From Insulibacter thermoxylanivorax (GTDB lineage: Bacteria > Bacillota > Bacilli > Paenibacillales > DA-C8): DNA of 64,000 bases. The translations under genes were made by a program, and so were the position numbers. Shown here piece by piece: positions 56,985 through 64,000 of this stretch; position 1 is the stretch's first letter; every line of letters starts with the position of its first letter. The DNA lies in contig NZ_BMAQ01000030.1 of NCBI RefSeq assembly GCF_015472005.1, positions 1 through 64,000 on the forward strand, read 5' to 3'. The notes under the pieces were generated by a model. That model did no database searches and had not been told where the DNA came from. It saw nothing but the letters and a program-made list of their open reading frames with translations.

Positions 56985-59405
56985 ATGACCAATCCTGAGC
57001 ACAACCTTGAGGAGCTTAACCGCGAGACGAGGCGTCTGCAATATGTTACGGACAGGATTCGCGAGCAGTTAACGCAGGTGGAGGCCTTGGTGCATGCACG
57101 GCGGCAGGATACAGAAGAGATTAAGCGCAACTTCTGGGACAACATTACGGTGAACTTAACGAATGAAACCGAAACGATCGAGACCTATACCAGTATTCAG
57201 CAGGAAGCACGCGTGCTTGCTGAACAAGAACGAAGTGAACGTGAGGCGGAACGGCAGCTGGCGACGTTAACACGATTAGCCGATTCGCCTTATTTTGGGC
57301 GTGTGGATTTTCGAGAAGACGGGCAGGGAGAGGCGGAGCCGATCTACATCGGTCTGGCTTCCTTGGTGGAGAATGACGGAGAAACTTTCTTGATCTACGA
57401 CTGGCGGGCGCCGATCTCCAGTCTGTTTTACGATCATGCCCCGGGCAAAGCGGGTTATGAAACGCCCGAGGGCGAGATCAGCGGCGAGATGACGCTTAAG
57501 CGCCAATACGTCATCAAGAACGGCAAGCTTATCAACATGTTCGATACCGATGTGACGATCGGCGACTCCTTGCTGCAGCAAGCGCTGTCACAGGGGGCAA
57601 GCGCGCAGATGAAGAGCATCGTCGCTACGATCCAGCGGGAGCAGAACCGCGTCATCCGTGACGAGAAGCATCGCTTGCTGATCGTGCAGGGTGCGGCCGG
57701 CAGCGGCAAGACCTCCGCAGCACTGCAGCGGGTGGCCTATCTGCTCTATCGTTACCGCGGCTCGCTCACCGCGGATCAGATCGTGCTGTTCTCGCCGAAC
57801 CCGCTGTTTAACAGCTATATCAGCCACGTACTGCCCGAGCTTGGAGAAGCGAATATGAGGCAGTCCACCTTCCAGGAATATCTGCAGCGCAGGCTGCGCA
57901 TGTTCCGCCTGGACATCGAGGATCTCTATGAACAAACGGAATACGTCCTGGCGGAGCGGGAGGATCCTTATCATGCCGTGCGCTTGCAAGCGATAAAATA
58001 CAAGGCTTCGCCGGATTTCTTTGCCCTGATCAACCGTTATGTGCGCTTATTGGAGAAGAAGGGGATGAAGTTCCGTGATATCCGCTTCCGCGGCCGCGTG
58101 CTCATCTCAGGGGATGAGATGGAAGAGGTCTTCTACAGCGATGAATTGCGGCGCTACAAGCTTCATGAACGGATCGATGAGTGGAAGAAGCGGATCGCCC
58201 TGCGCCTGCAAGAGCTGGAGAAGGTGGAGCGCCGCAGGAAGTGGGTGTCAGAAGCGATCAACCTGCTCGACGATGAAGCATATCGTCTGGCCTATGAGAA
58301 ACTGCGGGAAACGGGCCGCTTCAAAGGCGATACCTTCGATGATGAACGAAGGGAGCAGGCCTACCTGCGCAAGATGGTCGTTGAAGAGCACTTCGCTCCG
58401 CTGCGCAAGAGATTGAGAAAAGGGCTGTATATCGACTATCTCACGATCTACCGGAACCTGTTCTTGGATGAGGAACTGCTCCGCGAATTGATGCACGGCG
58501 AAGGAAACGGGGACGAGCAGGGTCAAGATCCAAGCCAAGGACGGGGAAGCGGGGCGCTGCCTGAGGGCTGGGAGAAGTTCGATGAACTGTTCCAACGCGC
58601 GCTGACGGATAAGAAACTGCTCTATGAGGATGCGACCCCGCTGCTCTATCTGAAGGAATCCATCGATGGTTTCACGGAGCATGATAACAGCGTGCGCCAT
58701 GTGCTCGTTGATGAAGCGCAGGATTATTCGCCGTTCCAATTCGCCGTGCTGCGCAGGTTGTTCCCGCGGGCGCGAATGACGGTGCTCGGCGACCTGAATC
58801 AGGCGATCTATATGCAGACCGCAGAGATCAACGGTTTCGAGGAACTGGCGGAATTGTTCGCAGCAGGGGATCGGGAGCAGGTTGCGACGATTCGCTTGCT
58901 GCGCAGCTATCGCTCGACAAAGCAGATCGTTGAACTCTCAAAACGTCTGCTGCCGGAAGCGCGGGAGGTTGAACCCTTCCACCGCGACGGACCGAAGCCT
59001 TCATTGGTCTCCGTGAAGGACGGGGATGATGCGTGTCGCTTTGCCGTGGACTGGGCGGCAGGTCAGCTGCGGGCAGGCCGCAGCAACGTTGGCATCCTCA
59101 CGTATACGGCTAAGGAAGCGGCGGAGGTCAGCAAGCAGCTGCAGGATCAGCTTGAGGCTCGTCTCATCACCACGGAGACCACCCAGCTGGAATCCGGCGT
59201 CTCGGTCTTGCCCGCCTACTTAGCGAAGGGGATCGAGTTCGATGCCGTGCTGATCTGGGATGCTTCGAAGTATCGCGAAGCCGACCGCAAACTGCTGTAT
59301 ACGGCATTTACCCGTGCGATGCATGAACTGGCCGTTATGTACAGACAAGGAGATCCCGGCTTGCTGCAACCCTTGCTGGAAGAGCCGGCCGCGTCGATGG
59401 CATAA
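56985..59405 (+). CDS. helD: HelD-like RNA polymerase recycling helicase
   Basis: HelD is a superfamily 1 ATPase that removes stalled RNA polymerase from DNA and releases it from nucleic acid. From ATG 56985 (806 residues; agaaggag 10 nt upstream, GTG 56976 being too close) it starts with an antiparallel coiled-coil arm (about 5-100) that enters the polymerase channel. ATPase motifs follow: Walker A VQGAAGSGKTSAALQR, the family sequence YDWRAPISSLFYDH, Walker B HVLVDEAQDYSPFQ, GDLNQAIYM, LLRSYRSTKQI and a C-terminal LLYTAFTRAMHEL. The class (UvrD-like versus HelD) is clear from the N-terminal arm. Confidence 0.92.
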   Translation: MTNPEHNLEELNRETRRLQYVTDRIREQLTQVEALVHARRQDTEEIKRNFWDNITVNLTNETETIETYTSIQQEARVLAEQERSEREAERQLATLTRLADSPYFGRVDFREDGQGEAEPIYIGLASLVENDGETFLIYDWRAPISSLFYDHAPGKAGYETPEGEISGEMTLKRQYVIKNGKLINMFDTDVTIGDSLLQQALSQGASAQMKSIVATIQREQNRVIRDEKHRLLIVQGAAGSGKTSAALQRVAYLLYRYRGSLTADQIVLFSPNPLFNSYISHVLPELGEANMRQSTFQEYLQRRLRMFRLDIEDLYEQTEYVLAEREDPYHAVRLQAIKYKASPDFFALINRYVRLLEKKGMKFRDIRFRGRVLISGDEMEEVFYSDELRRYKLHERIDEWKKRIALRLQELEKVERRRKWVSEAINLLDDEAYRLAYEKLRETGRFKGDTFDDERREQAYLRKMVVEEHFAPLRKRLRKGLYIDYLTIYRNLFLDEELLRELMHGEGNGDEQGQDPSQGRGSGALPEGWEKFDELFQRALTDKKLLYEDATPLLYLKESIDGFTEHDNSVRHVLVDEAQDYSPFQFAVLRRLFPRARMTVLGDLNQAIYMQTAEINGFEELAELFAAGDREQVATIRLLRSYRSTKQIVELSKRLLPEAREVEPFHRDGPKPSLVSVKDGDDACRFAVDWAAGQLRAGRSNVGILTYTAKEAAEVSKQLQDQLEARLITTETTQLESGVSVLPAYLAKGIEFDAVLIWDASKYREADRKLLYTAFTRAMHELAVMYRQGDPGLLQPLLEEPAASMA

Positions 59406-59441
59406 CTCAGCGATCGCTTAGCTGTACGAGATCATGCATAG

Positions 59442-59874
59442 CCGATAGGCGCCGATCTGCAGCTTGGTCCGCACCGTCTGAACGCAGCGAATCGGCCGAA
59501 GTGGTTCTTCGAGAGGGTGAAGTACGGCGGTATCCTGTGCGATATCGGCAGTCACCAGATCGAACAATTCCTCTTCTACAGCGGTGCGAAGGATGCCCGG
59601 GTGCTACACAGCAAGGTCGCGAACTATCACCATCCTGAGTACCCGGAACTGGAAGACTTCGGGGATGCTTCGCTGATTGCCGATAACGGAGCGACTAATT
59701 ATTTTCGGGTGGATTGGTTCACGAATGACCCAGGAGCATGCCTTCAAGGCGGCAGAACTCTGTCTTAAGGCGCAGGAGACGGCGGTCCGCATCCACCAGC
59801 CGGACGACCTGAACGGCTCCCGGTATGAAGCGCGGATGCCCGGCGTAAGGATCGGTTCCCAAGATCGAGGTTGA
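59442..59874 (+). pseudogene. Remnant of a Gfo/Idh/MocA-family oxidoreductase
   Basis: Frame 1 (59442-59725) reads LGPHRLNAANRPKWFFER, then YGGILCDIGSHQIEQFLFY and ATNYFRVDWFTN, characteristic of the C-terminal half of Gfo/Idh/MocA sugar dehydrogenases. There is no N-terminal Rossmann domain, since an in-frame stop precedes it at 59439. From about 59725 the family sequence resumes in another frame as MTQEHAFKAAELCLKAQETA, the C-terminal helix. The intervening 50-60 residues expected in the family are missing. So it is a 5'-truncated gene with an internal deletion. No function is expected. Confidence 0.75.
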
Positions 59875-60008
59875 GCCTTCCGTTGACAGCGCCCCCTTCA
59901 TCATGTTCCGCTTCCCCTGCGCAGCTCTCCTTATGCTATAATGGGAAAGACGGTTTGAGACATCGATCACAGCGGGACGGCTGCAGAACGCACCCGTCCC
60001 TGCGAACA

Positions 60009-60187
60009 GCGGAACTTTGGTACGCTATTTTGAGGAAAATTGTGATTTGCTCAAGCTAACGGAACAGGGATCCGTTATTTGCTGATTTTGATCGACGCAT
60101 AGGCGCAACAAGCAGAAATAAGGTACTGAGGTTCCGTTAGCCAGAGAAAATGTTCTTTTTGGCGGAAATAAGGAATCTGAGTTCCGC
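60009..60187. repeat. Nested cluster of four 26-27-bp repeats (two direct, two inverted)
   Basis: Copies at 60009-60035 (+), 60059-60084 (+), 60111-60137 (-) and 60161-60187 (-) share (G/A)CGGAAC, a variable 6-8 bp, then (C/G)(C/T)TATTT. The outer pair begins AGCGGAAC and the inner pair TAACGGAAC, so copies 1/4 and 2/3 are matched and the cluster is a nested inverted repeat. The inner ends gctaacggaac (60054-60064) and gttccgttagc (60131-60141) are perfectly complementary. No open frame crosses it. Confidence 0.7.
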
Positions 60188-60329
60188 TACACTTAGGCCC
60201 CAAAGGAACATGCCTAAAGAAAGCAGCGATTCCGGCCCGATCGGCTTCTACCCGGAACCGATGGGGATCCAGTAAGATCAGCGGCAGGCACGTTCCTGAA
60301 GGGAACATACAGGAAGGGGTGTATGCGCA

Positions 60330-60725
60330 GTGGGGCAGGCTAAGACGAAGACACCTTATGAATTAATCGGCGGTGAAGAAACCTTGCAGAAGCTGGTTGA
60401 TGCCTTCTATCCGAAGGTGTACAGCGATCCGCGGCTGGCTCCGCTCTTCCAAGGGGATATGGAACTGATCAAGGAGAAGCAGCGGTTGTTCCTGACACAG
60501 TTCCTTGGGGGTCCGCCGCTTTACTCGGACAGGTATGGGCATCCGATGATGCGTGCGCGGCATCTGCCTTTCGAGATCACGCCGAGCCGCGCGGAGGCAT
60601 GGCTGGACTGCATGCGGCAGGCGATGGATGAGATTGGGCTCACGGGGCTGATCCGAGATTATTTCTACGAGAGATTGAAACTGACAGCTTATCATATGGT
60701 GAACACCGATGAACCGGGCAGCTGA
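60330..60725 (+). CDS. Truncated haemoglobin, group II (YjbI/trHbO type)
   Basis: A 131-residue single-domain globin of the 2-over-2 fold. It shows YELIGGEETLQKLVDAFYPKVY (helix A/B with B10 Tyr in FYPKVY), DPRLAPLF, FLTQFLGGPPLYSDRYG, the proximal histidine in MRARHLPFEI, and the group II Trp at G8 in AEAWLDCM. Group II members bind oxygen tightly and may detoxify NO or peroxide. In Bacillus the relative YjbI accompanies the thiol-stress gene spxH (yjbH), but no such partner is here. Start is GTG 60330 after aaggggt. A terminator overlaps its stop. Confidence 0.9.
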   Translation: MGQAKTKTPYELIGGEETLQKLVDAFYPKVYSDPRLAPLFQGDMELIKEKQRLFLTQFLGGPPLYSDRYGHPMMRARHLPFEITPSRAEAWLDCMRQAMDEIGLTGLIRDYFYERLKLTAYHMVNTDEPGS

Positions 60726-60743
60726 AGAAGCTGCTCGTTTTTT
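60718..60743 (+). terminator. Terminator of the globin gene
   Basis: GCAGCT (60718-60723), loop gaaga, AGCTGC (60729-60734), then tcg and six T (60738-60743). The stem includes the stop codon (60723-60725). Confidence 0.85.
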
Positions 60744-60794
60744 GTGCTTTGTCAACGGCAGGAGCAAGATTTGTATAAGAATGCAGGGAAAATA

Positions 60795-60823
60795 TTGACA
60801 CGGTAGACAGTGAAGGCTAATAT
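60795..60823 (+). promoter_or_regulatory. Strong sigma-A promoter without a protein gene
   Basis: A perfect TTGACA (60795-60800), exactly 17 bp, and TAATAT (60818-60823). It lies after the globin terminator and directs transcription toward the convergent asparaginase gene. The expected start is about 60830. Confidence 0.65.
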
Positions 60824-60829
60824 ACGGAT

Positions 60830-60914
60830 AGATTGTGAATTGGTGGCATATTTTTGTTACGTCTAAATGGCATAAGCCGCATTGATGCTGGCTGGTATCA
60901 ATGCGGCTATTTTT
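60830..60914 (+). ncRNA. Candidate small RNA of about 85 nt
   Basis: The unit runs from the predicted start to a strong terminator at 60875-60914. The first 45 nt are U-rich and little structured. I see no SD-start pair, and the longest frame (from 60854) shows no family resemblance. Classification as a small RNA is inferred only from promoter and terminator. Confidence 0.4.
60875..60914 (+). terminator. Rho-independent terminator of the candidate small RNA
   Basis: AGCCGCATTGAT (60875-60886) and ATCAATGCGGCT (60897-60908) are perfectly complementary (12 bp, 10-nt loop), followed by A and five T. On the other strand there is no T-run, so it serves the + strand and not the asparaginase gene. 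Confidence 0.88.
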
Positions 60915-60959
60915 GGGCTGTGTGTTCGGACGGATCACTGAAATCCGCATGTTCTGTCT

Positions 60960-62033
60960 TCACTGACGGGCTGCAGCGATCTCGAAGAACAGGTTCTGCT
61001 TCAGCAGGTTCTCGATCGCTTTCTGATCGGTATGCTGATCGTCGGCGTATATGCCGTAAGCGAACATCAGCTTGACGAGAGCCGCTTCCACAGAGATCCC
61101 GCCTAGCGGCTGGATGCCGTAATCGATGAATACGTGAGAGGAAGCATACAAACTTCCTTCTTGCCTGTTCATGGGTGCGGCATAGAGATGGATTCCTGCC
61201 TCCCGGCATTCGGAAGCGAAGCGCTCCAAGGAATCCTCCGGCGAAGCAAAGCGAACGCCCGTTGTACCGGAATGGTACAGGTCGATCAGCACGGCATGAG
61301 GTTTGCGCTCCATATCGCGCACCTTCAGGTAAGAATAGCGGAATCCCGGATAGGGCGTCAGATAGAGGATGTCCCCGAAGGAAGCGCCTGCTGGCAGCTC
61401 CAGGGACTGCCGCTGCTCGAAGCGCCGCAATTGCGCGGGCTCCGGGTTGTAAGGGGAAGGATGGAGGCGCAGCCGCCCTTCCTCGATCTCTCCGAAGGGT
61501 TCATCGTGTATGCTGACGATTCGGTCGGTGAAGGGCTGCGACTGACGGATTCGCGTCCCCAGGTGAACAAGTGTACGCTTGCGATCCTCGAACACGACGA
61601 AGACGCCGGGCAGGGGATCGTGGAGGATCATGGCGATACATGCAGCGAAATTGCGCACCCCTTCTGAACGGGGATCGTCCAGCGGGTAATTGCTGGCTGT
61701 GATCAGGATGGGAATTGGACTGTCGGCGAAGGAGTAACTGATCGCCGCGGCCGAATAGGCCAATGTATCGGAGCCGTGAGTGATGACGATACCGTCATAG
61801 CCGGCTGGTCCGCTCTCGTCAACAGCCCGGCGCAGCCGGGTCCAATCCTGCGGCAACAGGTTCTCGCTCAGGAGGGTAAAGGGCTGGATCACGGTGAATT
61901 CCGCTTGCTTCCCGTATTCCTCCTCGTATCTGCGCAGCAGTTCATAGCCGAATGCTGCATCCACATCGATGGCTGTACCTTGACTGCGGCTGCCGATTGT
62001 GCCGCCGGTCATCACTACTAAAACTTTCTTCAT
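60960..62033 (-). CDS. Asparaginase
   Basis: A bacterial-type L-asparaginase of 357 residues. It has the first active-site Thr in VVMTGGTIGSRSQG and the second in VITHGSDTLAYSAAAI, plus NFAACIAMIL and a C-terminal domain with DLYHSGTTGV, IHLYAAPMNRQEG and GGISVEAALVKLMFAYG. No signal peptide is seen, so it is cytoplasmic (type I-like). It hydrolyses asparagine to aspartate and ammonia; substrate preference over glutamine cannot be judged. The gene stands alone, convergent with the globin gene and divergent from the nfeD gene. Confidence 0.92.
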   Translation of the reverse strand: MKKVLVVMTGGTIGSRSQGTAIDVDAAFGYELLRRYEEEYGKQAEFTVIQPFTLLSENLLPQDWTRLRRAVDESGPAGYDGIVITHGSDTLAYSAAAISYSFADSPIPILITASNYPLDDPRSEGVRNFAACIAMILHDPLPGVFVVFEDRKRTLVHLGTRIRQSQPFTDRIVSIHDEPFGEIEEGRLRLHPSPYNPEPAQLRRFEQRQSLELPAGASFGDILYLTPYPGFRYSYLKVRDMERKPHAVLIDLYHSGTTGVRFASPEDSLERFASECREAGIHLYAAPMNRQEGSLYASSHVFIDYGIQPLGGISVEAALVKLMFAYGIYADDQHTDQKAIENLLKQNLFFEIAAARQ

Positions 62034-62143
62034 AGACTAGATTCCTCTTTCTTATGCAATAATTGAAACTTCACATGCTGCTTCCACGTAATATGTTACA
62101 TTAGATGGAAGTCGTAGACAAACGTGCGAGGTGAACGTGTTTC

Positions 62144-62644
62144 ATGGAAACCGTATATTGGATTTTGTTCGCTGCTGGAGTCCTCTTGGCGATTATTACG
62201 ATCTTGTTCGGTGACGTTTTTGAGTTTGCAGGCGGCGGAGCTCCCTATTTATCGCCTACAGTGATCGCAGCATTTATTACGGTTTTTGGCGGAACCGGTG
62301 CCTTTCTTACGATTGCCGGCGATTTGCCGCCAATGCTGACAGCGCTCATCTCACTAGTTATCGCGCTGACTCTCACCTCGGTTATCTTATTTGCAGTTAT
62401 CATTCCATTGTACCGCGCTCAGACGTCGGCTGCCTTCTCCAGCAAGGAGATGGTAGGTAAGATGGCTGAAGTGATCACGCCGATCGAACCGGGCATGAAG
62501 GGTGAGATCATCTATGAGCAGGGAGGATCGCGGCTTAGTGCCCCAGCCAAGACGATGCAGGATACGCGCATTGAACAGGGGGAATCCGTCTGGATCATGG
62601 ATGTGATCGGCGGCACGTTCATCGTGGAGAAGGCAGGGAAATAA
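62144..62644 (+). CDS. NfeD-family membrane protein (YuaF-like)
   Basis: A 166-residue protein with three or four N-terminal spans (WILFAAGVLLAIITILFG, SPTVIAAFITVFGGTGAFLT, LISLVIALTLTSVILFAVII) and a cytoplasmic OB-fold domain (MVGKMAEVITPIEPGMKGE through ESVWIMDVIGGTFIVEKAG). In B. subtilis YuaF pairs with the flotillin YuaG/FloT in membrane organisation. Here a flotillin gene follows 108 bp downstream, which confirms the pairing. Confidence 0.9.
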   Translation: METVYWILFAAGVLLAIITILFGDVFEFAGGGAPYLSPTVIAAFITVFGGTGAFLTIAGDLPPMLTALISLVIALTLTSVILFAVIIPLYRAQTSAAFSSKEMVGKMAEVITPIEPGMKGEIIYEQGGSRLSAPAKTMQDTRIEQGESVWIMDVIGGTFIVEKAGK

Positions 62645-62752
62645 AGGTGTTCACCGCTGGCAGCACGTGCAGCATAACCTGCTTGTCTGCAGACGGTTGA
62701 TCCAATACATCCATGCATATTCTATCAATAGGAACGAGGAGGATGAAAGCAT

Positions 62753-64000
62753 ATGGGCACGGTTGCTATTGTCGGAATAATCGCAGTGCTCGTACTGTTA
62801 GTCGTCGTATTTGCCACGCGGTACCGAACCGTGCGGGCGGATGAAGCGATGATCATCACCGGGGCGATGACCCGGAACGGGATGAAGATCGTGAAGGCGG
62901 GCGGCGCTTTCGTATTCCCGATTATCCAGAGCGCCGAGACGCTGTCGCTGCAAGTCCACACGCTCGAGATCAAAACGCCTGAAGTCTATACAGAGCAAGG
63001 GGTTCCTGTGATGGCGGACGGCGTGGCGCAGGTGAAGATCAAGGGCGATATCGAGTCGATCGCAACGGCTGCAGAACAATTCCTGGGCAAAAAAGAAGAA
63101 GAACTGCGGGATATCGCTACGCAGACGCTGGAAGGACATCTGCGGGCGATCCTCGGTCAGATGACCGTTGAGGATCTGTACCGCAACCGCGATGAATTCG
63201 CGAAGCGTGTGCAGGAAGTAGCAGCCAGCGATCTGAACAAGATGGGTCTGCAGATCGTCTCCTTTACGATCAAGGATGTGCGCGATAAGAACGGCTATCT
63301 GGACGCTCTTGGCCAGCCGCGGATCGCGCAGGTGAAGCGGGATGCGGAGATCGCCAAGGCAGAGGCGCTGAGGGACGAGCAGATCGCGAAGGCCAAGGCC
63401 CTCGAAGAAGGCAAAAAGGCCGAGTTCCAAGCGGAAACGAATATCGCTGAAGCGCAAAAAGAGATGGAAGTCAGAAAGTCTGAATTCAAGAAGGAACAGG
63501 ATTTGCGCCGCGCAGAAGCGGATCAGGCTTACAAACTGCAAGAGGCCAAGATCCTGCAAGAAGTAAAGCGCGAAGAGATGCAGATCGCGGTCGTCGAGCG
63601 GGAGAAGCAGATTGAGCTGGAGATGAAGGAGATCGAACGCCGCGAGAAGGAGCTCGAAGCAACGGTCCGCAAGCAGGCGGAGGCAGAACGCTACGCCATG
63701 GAGCAGCGGGCTGAAGCGGAGCGCTATATGATTGAAGCAACAGCACGGGCTGAAGCAGAACAGATCCGACTAGCCGGTCAGGCTAATGCGGATAAACAGC
63801 GGGCAGAAGGTGCGGCGGAAGCAGAGGTCATCCGCATGAAAGGTCTGGCGGAAGCGGAAGCGAAGAACAAGATCGCGGAAGCGATGAAGAAGTACGGCGA
63901 AGCGGCCATTGCGGAGATGATCGTCAGCCAGTTCCCGGAGATCGCACGCGCTATCTCGGAGCCGCTGGCGAAGACGGAGAAGATCGTCGTGATCGACAAC
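62753..64000 (+). CDS. floT: Flotillin FloT, truncated by the window end
   Basis: The first 416 codons of a flotillin, a raft-associated scaffold protein. ATG 62753 follows gaggagg by about 10 nt. An N-terminal hydrophobic hairpin (VAIVGIIAVLVLLVVVFATRY) anchors it, followed by the SPFH/band 7 domain (about 25-200: FVFPIIQSAETLSLQ, GVPVMADGVAQVKIKGD, LDALGQPRIAQVKRDAEIA). A long coiled coil rich in Glu-Ala repeats follows (EAEQIRLAGQANADKQRAEG). The frame is open to the last base; family length suggests about 90 residues are missing. The upstream NfeD gene is its usual partner. Confidence 0.95.
   Translation, partial: MGTVAIVGIIAVLVLLVVVFATRYRTVRADEAMIITGAMTRNGMKIVKAGGAFVFPIIQSAETLSLQVHTLEIKTPEVYTEQGVPVMADGVAQVKIKGDIESIATAAEQFLGKKEEELRDIATQTLEGHLRAILGQMTVEDLYRNRDEFAKRVQEVAASDLNKMGLQIVSFTIKDVRDKNGYLDALGQPRIAQVKRDAEIAKAEALRDEQIAKAKALEEGKKAEFQAETNIAEAQKEMEVRKSEFKKEQDLRRAEADQAYKLQEAKILQEVKREEMQIAVVEREKQIELEMKEIERREKELEATVRKQAEAERYAMEQRAEAERYMIEATARAEAEQIRLAGQANADKQRAEGAAEAEVIRMKGLAEAEAKNKIAEAMKKYGEAAIAEMIVSQFPEIARAISEPLAKTEKIVVIDN

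Noticed and set aside
59719-59970. 83-codon minus-strand frame
   Set aside because: It is antisense to the Gfo/Idh/MocA remnant, whose + strand residues match the family.

Overview
The window is a stretch of chromosome from a spore-forming, low-GC-phylum (Firmicutes/Bacillota) bacterium. The gene order (bofC-ruvCAB-spoIID-like-queA-tgt-yajC, then spoVB-comN-secDF-recJ-apt-rel-dtd, hemZ-hisS-aspS-tcdA-rarA, cymR-iscS-mnmA, alaS-ireB-ruvX-DUF1292-mltG-trmR-trhP1-trhP2) follows the Bacillus subtilis yrb/yrv/yrr region. The moderately high GC, frequent TTG/GTG starts, the SpoIID-like gene between ruvB and queA and the intergenic repeat clusters point to Paenibacillaceae (Paenibacillus or a close relative). 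This assignment is inferred from gene order and protein similarity; no search was run. I see no prophage, insertion sequence, tRNA, rRNA or CRISPR array.

Layout. 1-8405: Holliday-junction processing (ruvC, ruvA and a ruvB with a one-base frameshift), a secreted SpoIID/LytB protein, the queuosine genes queA and tgt, and yajC. 8549-14466: membrane proteins (TIGR04086, DUF421), spoVB, a ComN-type regulator and a fused secDF. 14693-23365: recJ, apt, rel, dtd, a small NlpC/P60 hydrolase and hemZ. 23366-24404 is a dense non-coding stretch: an orphan Pho-type promoter followed at once by a terminator, four 51-bp tandem repeats, and a T-box leader driving hisS-aspS. 25880-31067: aspS, tcdA, rarA and a DUF5808 membrane protein. 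31363-37470: an unrecognised putative DNA-binding protein and a complete nickel/peptide ABC importer. 37846-41762: mnmA facing away from cymR-iscS, plus two small proteins. 41989-51651: AI-2E family exporter, alaS behind an attenuator-like leader, ireB-ruvX-DUF1292, mltG, and the tRNA wobble 5-hydroxyuridine set trmR-trhP1-trhP2. 51909-64000: a chemotaxis receptor, PbpI-type penicillin-binding protein, HAD hydrolase, HelD, a decayed Gfo/Idh/MocA oxidoreductase, a nested repeat cluster, truncated haemoglobin, a possible small RNA, an asparaginase, and an NfeD-flotillin pair whose second gene runs off the end.

Themes. Much of the window concerns translation quality and tRNA chemistry (queA, tgt, dtd, tcdA, mnmA with its sulfur donor iscS, trmR/trhP, and the His, Asp and Ala tRNA synthetases), DNA repair under likely SOS control (LexA-like boxes before ruvC and rarA), and the sporulating cell envelope (bofC, spoIID-like, spoVB, pbpI, mltG). 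The best candidates for something not yet described are in the non-coding DNA: the orphan Pho promoter-terminator unit (23370-23485), a small-RNA-like unit (60795-60914), the alaS leader without a T-box, the nested repeat cluster at 60009-60187, and several hairpins that cover a Shine-Dalgarno sequence.
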